A DNA stretch of 64,000 nt, taken from Globodera rostochiensis (taxonomy: Eukaryota > Nematoda > Chromadorea > Rhabditida > Heteroderidae). A program made the position numbers and the translations under genes. Positions 25,101-37,625 of the stretch are shown piece after piece. Where the stretch lies: the NCBI GenBank assembly GCA_018350325.1, contig JAEVLN010000002.1, positions 1,060,162-1,124,161 of the forward strand. The letters run 5' to 3'. Under the pieces are notes generated by a model, which made no database searches, had not been told where the DNA came from, and saw only the letters and a program-made list of their open reading frames with translations. Positions within the stretch are counted from its first letter, which is position 1; each line of letters starts with the position of its first letter.

Positions 25101-27540
25101 CATGAGCAGGCCCGGCTAAGACAAAAAAATTCGATAAATAAAGAAAATAATTTTTGCTTTTAATTTATCTTATTTATTTTGTCGATATCTTTGTTTAAAA
25201 ATTAGAATTAGTCAATACAATTCTAGAAATATTAACCATTATTCCGTACCAATTAATGTTTTGTTGGTCTAATCTCAATATTGAATAATTGGAATGAGTA
25301 ATTAATTGGGTTTCCAAGTATAAAAATTTAAAAACCGGATCGTTGTTATTTAAACTAGAACCAATTTAAAAATGGTATAACCTGCTAAAACTTTATAAAA
25401 AGTAAAGTACGATGGAGGTTTAGATCACAAAACACAAATTGATGAAATAAATTATGTAAGACAGTTCTTAAAAAAAGTCAAATTAAATAAGGTTAACTAT
25501 TTAAAGTTTTTAGAATTATTTAGATTTTAAGTTTTATTACTTTATTTTTAATCAATTTTTGTAACATTTTAATTATATTGGTGAAATCTTTTCGATTGTG
25601 ACATTTTTAAATCTTACACGCTTCGTTCATGTCCTTTTTTTTTGTTTGTTTGCTCCATTATGATTAATTTTGCTAATTGATCATTTATCCGTTCTTAATT
25701 TTTTAATTAATCAACATGCAGTTGCGTACGAGCTAAAATTGCAAAATATAACTTGATCAGTTGCCATAAATTAAATATTATAATATGAAATTAATAGTCA
25801 TGTTTTTAAATGAAAATATAAAATTTGAACTTTAAATAAACTTTTATTTTCATTATTTAATTTGTAAAGAATGAAAAATTGCCCTTGTGATAAACTCTTT
25901 TTTGTGGTGCATTCTCAATTGGTGCCGTTAGGGTTTGGTGCCCCGCGCGGTTTCCAAACTCTTATTTGCATTTTTTGAAATTATATTTTTTATTAGGTTT
26001 TAATGATTTTTTTTGTTTTTAATTTATTTGTATCTGCACTTCCGCAAGTAAACATTAAATATGGTACACTAAAATATAAGTTATATTTTGATAGTTTTAA
26101 GGTACAATGTTGTTAATAAATATTAAATAATAAAATTTCTTGTTATATTTGAGATATTTTAAATTCATGTTAGTCCCCAAACAGAAATGCATATTTGCGC
26201 AGTGCGCCCTTTTATAATATAATAAATTTATAGATGTTATCAAGGTTAGTGTTTTGATTTAATGCTAAATAACATTTTGAAGAAAATTTAAATTTTAACA
26301 TTTAAAAGGACACAATTATTTTTTTACCTTTTTATTTATTTTTATTAGTTTGTTATAAAATTTAAACAATGCAGTATTTTTGTAATTATTAAATATTTTT
26401 TGATTTATTTTCAATTTAATTTAATTATTCAAATCAAATGCTATGTTTATTTGTTTATTTATTGGACGGAAGTTATTTATAATAATACACTTTTATTAAT
26501 ATATTTAAGGTTTGTTAAAATAACCTTCTTAATTAATAAACATTTTTAATAAGTTTTTTTTTGGCAATAGTTTGCTCGTCCTTAATCACTTAAGTGTGTG
26601 TGTAAACAATATAGTTTAATGCTTTTCCACCTGTATATTCAGATGTTTACAACATTCTTGGCCAGAGGGGAAAGAATAACCGGCTGTCAATAGTTGCCCG
26701 ATGAACCTTGCCTGGAACTATTCAATAAATCAAAAATTTGACCTCTAAAATTTTCAAACTATTACAAATCGCAATCCTTTTGTCTTATGTCATTGATTAA
26801 ATAGCACTAGATATATTTTATGGTAAAAGATTTTGTATATTTTTTTGGTTCAATGCTTTAAATGATACTTATTAAAAAACTTATATAAAGACTTGATTGT
26901 TTTCTTTTTATTAATATCCGGAGAGGACCATCATCTATATGGTATTCCTCATTTATTTTCAAATTCTTTGATTAAAATTGAATCGTACATAAACAAATTT
27001 GTTCAGATGTTAATGATATTTGCAGCAGTCTAAGAATGCATACGAATATATTTTATTTATATATTACGAAAAATACTATATAATATTTTGTAAACTTAAA
27101 TTCTTTACTTATTAAAATTATAATCGTTCTATTTTATTAAATAGATTACTTTATTGTAAAAAATTCCCAATATAATTTGGTACGATTCTAAAAAATTTTT
27201 TGTAAAACATTTGAAATATTAACAACATTATTTTTTTGCAAAAATTAGTATTGATAAATTGTTTGGAAATTAATTTGGTTTCGGTAACCATTTCATTAAA
27301 AAAAAGAGGAGCTATTATATGTTGCCGCTTGTCTTGTCGTTGATTGAAGAATAATATTTGACGATAAATAATTTATCTTAAATAAATTTAACGAATTCTT
27401 TTGCTTTTTTGTCAAATAACTCCCAACGGATATCGACTAAATCAATCACATTCATAGTCAAATTTTTTATTATTTGTCGTTTTATAAAACGATTTGACTT
27501 GTAACCATTTTTATTTACTGTAGTATCTTGTTGTTAAAGT
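16129..27540. other. AT-rich stretch, no gene supported
   Basis: Nothing codes convincingly. About 16,400-16,500 is an inverted copy of 48,345-48,425 (shared GCTAAAATCTTCCC and CGACATATTCC). Small islands of higher GC occur at 16,655-16,720, 20,490-20,640, 23,040-23,190, 23,860-24,240 and 26,640-26,720; none can be assigned. From 24,109 to 24,456 a 115-codon frame without a good start Met is open, which may be chance. Near 18,305-18,345 the word CATTTCAGCGCC occurs twice, and 18,450-18,515 repeats AAAATATG words. Stretches at 21,040 and 21,845 are weakly alike. Confidence 0.5.
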
Positions 27541-27542
27541 TA

Positions 27543-27880
27543 GGTTTTAATTTGAACGAAAAATCCACAGCTGTACCTATCTGTTTGTTGGCTCACTTTA
27601 TTAGCTTCGACCGCTCGAATTTTGATTTCATCAGTTGGTGTTTGGGGTAAATCGGAAATAATTTTTTTTGGTAATAAATAACTACACGGGTAGCATGAAC
27701 TGATATTTAATTTATTTAAATTTAAACAAAACTTTGTTATAGCCGTTATCAAAACACCCGTATTTATAAATTTTTTTTTGCTATGTTAAAATTGGACATA
27801 TATAAAAAGTTAACGTTTTAAATTGTTGGCTTTTTCAATATGCCTGGGAGCCCAAAGAGTTGATCATTTTATAAATTATG
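27543..27880 (-). pseudogene. Possible relic of a C48 (Ulp1-like) cysteine peptidase
   Basis: On the minus strand one frame (27,752-27,543) ends with KVSQQTDRYSCGFFVQ, close to the Q-x-(D/N)-x-Y-x-CG-x-(F/Y)-V active-site pattern of Ulp1/C48 peptidases. The would-be nucleophile is encoded at 27,567-27,569. About 100 codons earlier, in another frame, MINSLGSQAY resembles the family's (I/F)-x-DSL-G-S strand, with Asn for the catalytic Asp. No His-Trp segment is found. If real it is a broken fragment, such as transposons often carry; it could also be coincidence in AT-rich sequence. Confidence 0.28.
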
Positions 27881-30789
27881 TTAAATGAGTTATATGATAA
27901 AAAAATTTGATATGATTTCTTTTGAATAACATGCTGTCATTTCGGCTTTTATATTATTTTAAATATTATTAATATTTGATTTCATTTCGGCAAATTTTAG
28001 TCAATTTAAAATTCAATTCAGACCAATTTGTTTCAAATTAAAAAATTTTAATACTAAATTATATATATTACCATTTAAAATACAGAAGATTTTTATAATC
28101 TGTCAATACGGCTCATTTCAAAGAATAAATTTTAAACATCAAATTAAAAAACCAAAAAAGTCAATGGCTTTTAATAAAAACAATAATTCGCCTTTCGTTG
28201 ACTTAATTAAATAATTTTACCTTTCCAAAAGTATCTATAATAAACAGTAAACGAAAAACAAAAATTTAAAAAATTAAATAAAATTATTAAAAAAATATTG
28301 GGCTGGAACTGTTAAAAAGTCTTAAAAATATTCGGTTCGTTTAGCAGTCAAATGAATAAATATTATAATATTATTAAAATGTTTGAAATAAACTAATATG
28401 CATTTTTTATGCTTGCCGTAGCAACATCGATATCGATATGGATCCTCTTCGTGCCTGATTCGTCATTAAAATAAAATATCAATAAACTAAAAGCTTTAAA
28501 TAATGTATCATAAATCTTATAATAACTAATTGTTTTGATTAAATTTTAACAACAGTCAGAATAAAAAAATTAACAATCAATGATTTAAATTATATAAACA
28601 ACGCAAAAATTAAAAATTTGCAAAACAAAATCGATTTATGATTTTTAAAAATATTAATGCTATTTTTGGAATTTGTATTCTTAATATTTGTTTCAAAAAC
28701 ATTTATTATAATATTTTTTCTATGTAATTTTATACAAATTTTTGTTGATTAATACTTTGTGGTTTCAGTAGCCATTAATATTGTTGGTAAGCACTAAAAA
28801 TTAAAAAAATAATGATAAAAAGTGTACACAACGCAAACATTTAAATTAACGTCACATAATATAAAAAAAAATTAGTGATTAATGGGTGTAGATACTTATA
28901 TTCTATGAAATAAAGATAAGTCAACATTAACTAATATTCTTCATGAAATTTGCGGTTGTTTGGTATTTACAGCCTTTTATTAAATATTATTTTTGCACAC
29001 AAATATTTAACAACTTTGGTTAAATAATATTATTTTTATTTCATGAAATAAAAAGTTTAAGTGAATATGTATATTCAAATCTAAATGTTGCCACATCGGT
29101 TAAAGGTTTTTTGCGTTTATTATCATTTAACAAAAAATTTCTTAATATATGATTAAATTTATTAAAAGGTAACTAGAAATTTTTTCTGATATTATCAGCG
29201 TACAAAGAGGAGCCAATGCCTTTATATAAAACAGATTCGAAACAGAAACGATTGATATTTTCGTTATTTAATGAAATACAATTAAAGTAATGTAGCTTTA
29301 TTAAGATTTTAATGGATAAATAAAACAAAAAATTATTTATTCGAATTAATTATTTTGCCATCAGTTGCCGTGCGTTCAAAATATTTTGGTGCAATTTTCA
29401 AAAGCGAATTTAGTTGCATTAATTGTTTTAATATTTAGCTTAAATTTTATTTAATATTGTTTATTTTCATTCAACAATAATAAATGTGCCCAAGTACAGC
29501 TCTTCATTATTAAGCCCACAATCAAAATTTCGTCAATCTGAGACTTGCCCAATTGTTGCCCCACGGCTTTTTTTTGTTGGAAGCTCACGCCTTTTGGGCC
29601 CAGGGCTAGGGTTCCCCTCAGCCTCTTCGGATATATTTTTTTATTTTAAATTTTATTTTAAACAAGAAAGTTTACATAATTACTAATTAAAATATATAAA
29701 TATTTTATTTGTTTATGTTACCAAATTTTTATTTGAAGTTTAAAATGTTGAAATCCATGGATTCGGTTTCCATTTTGGAATTGCCAATTTTGTCGTATTA
29801 TTTATATTTTTAAAGCAGATTTAAGGCTGTTAAATTTTAATTCTAACTATTTTATTTTTAACATGACATTTATTATAAAACCAATTTTTGCACAATAAAT
29901 TTCTGCTTTTCAATTTGTTAAGGAACGCATGATCTTGTTTACCGCGGTTTTTTCATTAATATATCAATGTTGAAGAAACATTTCAAAACAAGTTTAAGAT
30001 TTAAAAAAACAATTTTACATCTTTTTTAAAATTACATGGAACTCTTTGAGTTAATTATCAACAATTTCTATTTTTGCTTTTAAACCTAACACTTTATCCA
30101 TTTGCTCAGTTTAATTTATTAGATGAAATAATATTTTTGAAATTGATCATTTTTGTTTTTCAAGCACTTCTAATTTCTCAACAGTTCCGGCGTATTTGGC
30201 CGATACAATTAATGTTTCATACTTTTTTTTGTTGGTTTCATACAAACCCAAAAACCATATTAAAATTGAACAAAGTTTGTGGGTAACTATTTAATTCTAT
30301 TTTTATTCAATGACTAATATTATATTGGTTTAGATAAATAGACATTTTTTAGATCAATTATTTAATATTAGTATATGTTTTTTGATTGTTTTGTCTAAAA
30401 TACCTAATTGTAAGTAAATGAGGTGTTGCAGTAGTCAGAATTTAATTGTTAATTAAATTAAATTTGTTCAGAATTGGTTTACAATTTTTTATGATTTTTG
30501 AAAGTATTCATTTTAGTGAAAATCTTAGTTTTATTAGGTTCTCGGCATAAATATGAACCACTTTTCCACATAAAGTGGCCAATCTAATTTATAGATTGCT
30601 TTATCAGCTCTGGGTCAAAAAAATTTAAAATTTAAAACTAAAACAAAAATCAGCTTTAAATGCTCTGTCCTGATGTCTAGTAGATGTAAAAGTTCCACCG
30701 ATTTATCTATTTATTTACTCAACCAAGTTTCCTTGCCAAACGCGCATGCTAAAATACAGGATAGCATAACTAAAGACTTGTTTAGTAGG
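27881..30789. other. AT-rich stretch, no gene supported
   Basis: No recognisable coding sequence. A GC-richer island at 29,485-29,640 encodes a 66-codon frame with no family resemblance. I saw no partner copy for this stretch. Confidence 0.5.
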
Positions 30790-31340
30790 CAATATTATTT
30801 CTTAAGAATAATGCCAAATTTAGATTAAATAATTTCATGAAATTGGATTGTTTTATTGGTGCGCATTTAAATTGATCATAATTTGATACCTTAAATTTAT
30901 TTTTCGTAAATGGGTTTTAAAGTTTTATATCTTTTTCTTTTGATTCTCTTTTTTTGTTAAAAATTATATATTTCAATATAAATAGCATTTTATAATAAGC
31001 TAACAACTATGGCTTAAAAGGTAAAAATGCAAAACAACTTTAATAATTAAGTTTTGAATTTACAGTTTGTTTCAAATATTATTTGTTGATTTAAATGATT
31101 ACCTTTGTTTTTATTATTAGGCACATTTATTCGTTATAAAATTTATAATATAAATTTTTTTTCACTGTATATATCGCTTTATTTTTAACCGCACACGTTC
31201 ATTGCAAATCTTGTATAATTTGTTACTTATTTGCCAAAGACATTACGTATTTTGTACAAATAATGTTTCTCCATTAATTTTATTTGAATTGATTGAGCTT
31301 AAAAATTGTACATTTTGTGTTTGTATTTAATAAATTATTG
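30790..31340 (+). repeat. Module M1, copy 1 (others at 43,040-43,350 minus and 56,050-56,370 plus)
   Basis: Shares GTTTCTCCATTAATTT, TTTGAATTGATT and TTTCGTAAATGG with 56,050-56,370 in the same orientation. It shares AAACATTATTTGTACAAAAT and TACAAGATTTGCAATGA (as complements) with 43,040-43,350. The three copies differ by indels of up to ~150 bp. Confidence 0.8.
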
Positions 31341-32767
31341 TTTTTTTATATTTATAAAATTAATAAATTTAAAAACCTAATGAGAACATTCAGAACAACC
31401 GGTATTAATGCAGAAAATAATAAGATATTACCTATTATTTACTAACCATTTAACAGAAAAGAAGTATTATTAATTATATAACTATTATTTTTAATTTAAT
31501 TTTTACATAAATTGCAAAATAAAATCAATTTTTTATAATTTCAAATGCATTAAGACGTTAATAAATATATGAAGTTAAAGTTTAAATCTCCAAATTACCA
31601 GTAACACCAAAAAACACGCCAAATAACATTGTCTTCAATATTGCTTCAAAAATATGGCTATTGAAAATATTTTAATGTATACGTTTTTCAGATTCAATTG
31701 TCATCATTATGTCGACGAACGGCATTTTAGTAATTGTAAATATTTAATTTATTTTTAATTATCAAAACAGCCAATTTAAAAATTATAAATAGCAAATTTT
31801 TATTAAAAAAACAAATATTTCCATAAAATGCAATACAACACAGAATTAACAAAATACTAATAAAAAAGTAAATAAATTAATTAAAGAACCCAGCAAAAAT
31901 TAAATAAAAGTTTTTCAATTAAATTTAAACAAAATTTACGACTAAGCGATTTTTTGCAAAGCCTGACTTTACGGGAAAGAAGTGAGAATTAATAATGCTT
32001 CGTCGCGCATTACACGATGCCGGAGCAAAATGAGCATAAAACAAGACACATAAATAAAATTAACTATTTATCTTATCCTGATCACATATGATTATTATAG
32101 GCATTATATGCAATTAATTAAATTTAAAGAGAAAACACAGAAATTTTTAATTTATTCACAAAAATTAAACAGTAAAAAATGCCATAATAAATTAGGGAAT
32201 ATGTAAAGATAATAAAAGAAATACAAAAATATTTTAAATAAACGACGATTTAGTTTGACAAAAAAAGAATTTATACAATAAAATTCCCGATTAAAATTAT
32301 ACAAAAATATAATTTTAAAACTTAAAAAAATAAAATTATAATAATAAAGCAAATAGAATATTCACTTCAAAAATACAGCTTTAAGCGTAGAACAATTAAT
32401 TTTTTTTGCATTTGCTTTTTTTTTAAAAAAAAGATTAACTTTTATGGTACTAAATACAGCAGCAGCCATTAAAATTCTTAAAATATAAAAAAGAATAATT
32501 TAAACGCGGGGAGATTCTAATCCATAACATACAACTAAAAAAATTTACAAATTAATTTTATGAAACGTGTTTATTGTATAATCTATAATATAAAAAATTT
32601 GTCTATGTTGATCAGAAGCAAGAAATTAAAATAATGAAGGCTTATCCTAATATAAAAAATTTGTAACCTGATGATTAAAAATACAATCGAATTTCACTGA
32701 TATAAAATATTGAGTTACTTAGCTGCGTATGAATTATAATTCAAACAGAACCGAGCAAATTTAAAAC
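31341..32767. other. AT-rich stretch, nothing identified
   Basis: A-rich DNA without supported genes. A block at about 32,695-32,745 (CTTAGCTGCGTATGAATTAT) recurs in similar form near 36,268. Confidence 0.5.
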
Positions 32768-33205
32768 ATGATGGATCATTGCTGAAGCAGCTTTAACTGA
32801 AACCAACAAATGTATGGATTAGTCCAAAAGTTTTTAATGTGTCGTCATCAGGTGGCTGATTAAAAATAAAATATTCTTGTGTTCCCTAGATGACTTGAGA
32901 TTATAACAACATCCAATCAGAACCTATATGATAGTCACTGCTTTCTTAAAAACATTACCCAACAACATAAAATAAAAAACTAAGGTATTTAATAATTGCG
33001 CAATGTTCTATTAAAAGTGTTTAATAGTGCCCTTTTATTAAATATAAATTACATCACATACCGAGATTTAAAAAAAACTAAGTTGTACGACCATAAAGTC
33101 GTGTATTTAATTTACCAACAGTTGTCAAGTAAACTTTATAATAGAGGAAAAATACTCAATATGCAAAGAGTCAACGAATTGAATGAATAGCTGATTAACG
33201 GCTGC
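32768..33205 (+). repeat. Direct duplication, copy 1 (copy 2 at 33,299-33,945)
   Basis: GATGGATCATTGCTGAAGCA, ATGTATGGATTAGTCCAAAA and ATTACCCAACAACATAAAAT occur in the same order in both copies about 530 bp apart. The second copy carries about 220 extra bases (33,600-33,825) before both resume at GTGTATTTAATTTAC or its variant and end at GCTGATTAACGGCTGCA. Between copies, ACAACTGCCGGGTCGGCC (33,219) and ACAACTGCCTGGTCGGCC (33,282) form a further short direct repeat. Confidence 0.9.
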
Positions 33206-33298
33206 AAAAACAAATACAACTGCCGGGTCGGCCAACTTTTTGCACAGCTGACTGAGTTAACAAAGAACCAGCAATCAAAGACAACTGCCTGGTCGGCC

Positions 33299-33945
33299 GA
33301 TGGATCATTGCTGAAGCAGCTTCAACTGAAAACAACATATGTATGGATTAGTCCAAAAGTCTTTAATGTGCCGTCATCAAGTGGCTGATTAAAAATAAAA
33401 TATTCTTGTGTTCCCTAGATGACTAGAGTTTATAAAAATTCAACATCAAATCAGAACCTATATGATAGTCACTACTTTCTTAAAAACATTACCCAACAAC
33501 ATAAAATAAAAAATTAAGGTATTTAATAATTGCACATAGTGCCCTTTTATTAAATATAAATTACATCACAAACAGAGATTTAAAAAAAAACTAATTTGGT
33601 TAATTTAAGATCAAAAATAAATAATGCCGATTATACAAATCAAAAAATATAACATTGTTGCTCTACAGAAAACTTAATTTAAACTTTAATAGCAAAATAA
33701 AAGATTAACATCTGCAAATCTATTTACACCAAAATAAAAAAATTGATTGAAAATGCTTAAAATGACAAAAAAACTAATAAATATTTATCAATCTTTAATT
33801 TATACTTATAAATATAATGAGAAAGTGCCATAAAGTCCTGTATTTAATTTACTAACAGGTGGCAAGTAAACATTATATAGAGGAAAAATACTCAATAATA
33901 CAAAGAATCAACGAATTGAATGAATAGCTGATTAACGGCTGCACA
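33299..33945 (+). repeat. Direct duplication, copy 2
   Basis: Second copy of 32,768-33,205 with an insertion relative to copy 1 at about 33,600-33,825. Substitutions are spread evenly and no reading frame is preserved across both copies. Confidence 0.9.
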
Positions 33946-36900
33946 GTTTTTGGCCGCAATTCGGCAATTTTTATAGACAGAAGGGGCGAGTCGGCACGTT
34001 CTATTCGAAGTCGGATCACATATTAAAAAAAATTAAAAAACTTAATAAAAATACATTTTTAATAGATGCAAATAAAAATTAATTGGTTGATTCGATTACG
34101 ATAGTATCATTTAATTTAAAGAATGTTTATTTAAACCAATAATTGTAAACGCTATGCTAGTGATTTTCAATGTTTAAAAATCCCTAAGGATTATTAAGAT
34201 TAAATGTAAAAAAGACCAAAACATTTTTAAAACAAATTTGTATAGTTATCGAATTAAAAATGAAAAGTAGAAGATGTTAAGATTAATTTAAAAAAGATTA
34301 AATAAAAACATAGAATTCTTAGGCAAAATTAGGATTAACTTATAAATAAAAAATTGCTTTCCATAAAATTCGCCGTTAAATTGTTTGTTTCTGGACAATA
34401 ATTAGTGCGCTCATCAGCTAAATAAACGTCTACTTTTAACCTCAAATTATATTGGCCAATTTATTTAGTTATATTGGCCAATTTATTTAGTCATTCTTTT
34501 TATTTTAAAATCCCTAATTATATTTCTATAAAAAATAAAACGCATAATTTTAAATTAACTCTATTCACAAGTGAAAATAATGTATCTATCAATAATTAAA
34601 ACATTTCAAAACAATTTGATTTCCATGCTTAATTAATAAATTAAAATTGTCAATTACATTGTTAAAAATCAGAGACAAAAATTAAATTTAATTATTTATC
34701 ATTTAATTCTACATTTTAAACAAATTTTATTGTATGTAAATGTTAATTGAAAAGTTACAATTAAATTCACCGGTTCATTAATTTGTCCTAAATTTACGTA
34801 CCTTTTGTGTGCAGATTAGTAAAAAAAATTTTACATGTTTTTATTCCTTACATTATATTTAAAAAATTAATCAAAATATTTAAATCAATATTTTTTATGA
34901 TTTTACTAGGAATAATAAACGAAATGTTGAAAAGGCAAAGATATTAATGTATAAAAAAATTTCCAAAAATTTGTTATAAAAAAGGAAGTGGGTTTTTACA
35001 ATGACAAAATTAGAAAATAAATTAAAAAATAACAAACAATAATTGGTATATCGACTGAAGAAGCGAATTGAACGAGATCTATTTGCTTCTCGACGTGATT
35101 GTTTATGAAAAAACACCGACTATCTACATAGAAGTTACTTCTTTATTACTGCAAAAAATTAATTTAAAATTAATTTAATACTGCAAAAAATTAAAAAATA
35201 TTTGCTCAGTTATTTTACAAAGCTTTATTAAAAGTTTTAAACAAAAAAAATATAACGCCTAACACAAAAGCTTATTGACATCAAGAACCACTACGCTTTA
35301 AAGAGCTAACAATGTGCATTCATAAAATTACGAAGAGAATTAACAATTTAATAAGTTGATCAATAAATAATAACCATAAATTTATAGATGATATTTTAGC
35401 GCATAGTTAAAATGGCACCATAAACTTGGTTAAACACGGACACTGATCATTATCAGCAGCATTACATCTCAATTGAGCTTGATATTTTCTATTAATATTT
35501 ATTGAGAATAAAATAATACAAAAAAATAAAATTGAATTTTAAAATTACATCCTGCTAAAATTGAATCACAAATTGTCGTCAAGAAAAATTTATTTTATGG
35601 ACCCAGCATATTTTGGGACCTGAACAGTCTTTCTTTCCACAGTACTAATGAATATAATTTGCATTAAACACATAAAATAACAAATTTTACAACATATATT
35701 AAGTATAAATAATATAAAGGCCTAATATTTTTAGTGCTGATAATTTAATATTGTTTAAATTTTAAAAATGATTTACTATAATTAAATGGATATAAAATAC
35801 ATTTAAAGAGAATCATCAGCTGAGACGGACTATTTTGGCATTGTATGAATAAGAGCCAACGTTTTGCCCAAATAACATAAAATAAGACATTTAGGAAATG
35901 AGATAATTAATATTTATCATCGATTGGATAATATACAAAATATTACAATTAATTAATAAACCAGTATGCATGGTAATAAGCTGAATGTTTAAAAAAATAA
36001 AATTCAAAATTTTATAAGAATACTTTCAACGGCTACGAATTGGAGTATTTTATATTAATCAATTTAGTACACAACAAAGAATCATATAATGGATCTTTGC
36101 TTAAATAAAAATTTTACTACAAATTAAAAAAATCTTTTAATGAAATCTTTGAATGTCGATGCGAAAAGATCAGTATTACGCCAAGACCAACGTAATTCAC
36201 TTTTTTTCAAATATTAAAAAGTTCAAAAATAAATTAACGCATTAAGTGTTTTCATAATACATATTGAATCCCTTAGCTGCCTATGAATTATACTTTTACG
36301 ACACATTATTAAAGGGCTTTTACTAAAAATTCAAAAAAAAAAATTCTTTAAAAAAAAAAAGAAAAAACAATAACCCCTGAACTAATCAATATCAATTTGT
36401 TATATTTTGTTTTGTTCTTTATAAATGTTTATAATTAGTTACTGAAACAGATTTAAACAAATCAAAACTCTTTGTCTAGTCGAGAAATTATTTATCCGAA
36501 ATTAATTATTTACAAAATAAATCAAGATAATTATTTCATTTGAAAAACAGGTTTTCATATTAATTAATAATTAACTAAATATCGGATTGACTGTTTAAAA
36601 AAATTTTTAAAATAGCAATAAAATCTGAAAAAGACAGAAAATTAAGCCAATTCTAACCGCGACAATAAATTTAGCCCGGAACACGTAAAAAAATTTATAA
36701 AAAAATAAAACAAAAATTTAATCCGAGCCACAAATTATACAAATATTATCCATAAATACCGCTACGACAATGGCTATACTGAAAAAATATTATGTTAAGC
36801 TAAGCATTCAAAACACTATGTGTATGAGATAAACCAAAAATTATTCAATAATGTTATTTGCCCCGAACTTGATGAAATACTAAACAAAATATATCCTTTT

Positions 36901-37069
36901 ATTATTAACAAATATCAATATTGAAAAATAACATTGCTGAAAACTTTCAATTTAATAAAATAAATTGATTTTAATTTAAAAATATATTAAATGCTAAAAT
37001 GCCGGGCTATTATGATAGAGAATTTTGGATGATTATATTGTAAAGATAAATTATTTAAATATAAATATC
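33946..37069. other. AT-rich stretch with a small tandem repeat
   Basis: No gene supported. A 22-bp unit (TTATATTGGCCAATTTATTT plus AG) is repeated twice in tandem at 34,447-34,490. Confidence 0.5.
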
Positions 37070-37405
37070 AGCCGTCTGACTCTCTCTTTTTAGCACACTA
37101 TTTCATCAAAAAAAATGTTTAAAAAGTAACTAAAAAATTATTAGATGGGGTGCGTTGATGACCAAATTACTCTAACCGTCTGACTCTCTCTTTTAGCACA
37201 CTATTTCTTCAAAAAATAAAATGCTCAAAAAAGTAACTAAAAAATTATTAGATGGGGTGCGTTGATGACCAAATTACTCTAACCGTCTGACTTTCTCTTT
37301 TTAGCACATTATTTCTTCAAAAAATAAAATGTTCAAAAAAGTAACTAAAAAATTATTAGATGGGGTGCGTTGATGACCAAATTACTCTAACCGTCTGACT
37401 CTCTA
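37070..37405 (+). repeat. ~106-bp satellite array 1
   Basis: Units start at CCGTCTGACTCTCTC near 37,072, 37,176, 37,283 and 37,391 (104-108 bp spacing); the fourth breaks off after a few bases. Each unit also contains TTTTTAGCACACTATTTC, AAAAAGTAACTAAAA and GATGGGGTGCGTTGATGACC. The same satellite in the same orientation forms array 2 at 63,063-63,490. Confidence 0.95.
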
Positions 37406-37425
37406 TTTTTATAAAAAATTTTTTC

Positions 37426-37625
37426 ATCCGAAATCCGTTATCCGAAATCCGGTGTTTTTTCAAATCCGATATCCGAAATCCGTATCCGACTTTTTTCCCA
37501 ATCCGTTGCAACCCTGGTGTGGAGGGCGCAAATGTGGAGGGCGCAAATGTGGAAGGCGCAAATGTGGAAGGCGCAAATGTGGGGGCGCAAAAGTGGGGGC
37601 GCAAAAGTGGGGGCGCAAATATGGG
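37426..37625. repeat. ATCCGAAATCCG cluster and GGAGGGCGCAAATGT minisatellite
   Basis: Directly after satellite array 1, ATCCGAAATCCG words repeat irregularly (37,426-37,492). Then about seven units of a 15-18-bp GC-rich repeat follow (GTGGAGGGCGCAAAT drifting to GTGGGGGCGCAAAA, 37,517-37,622). Open frames over the latter on both strands are products of the repeat. Confidence 0.9.

Noticed and set aside
13900..31500. Mitochondrial origin for the T-rich AT-rich DNA
   Set aside because: Nematode mitochondrial coding strands are T-rich, but I found no cytochrome oxidase, cytochrome b, NADH dehydrogenase or rRNA signatures.
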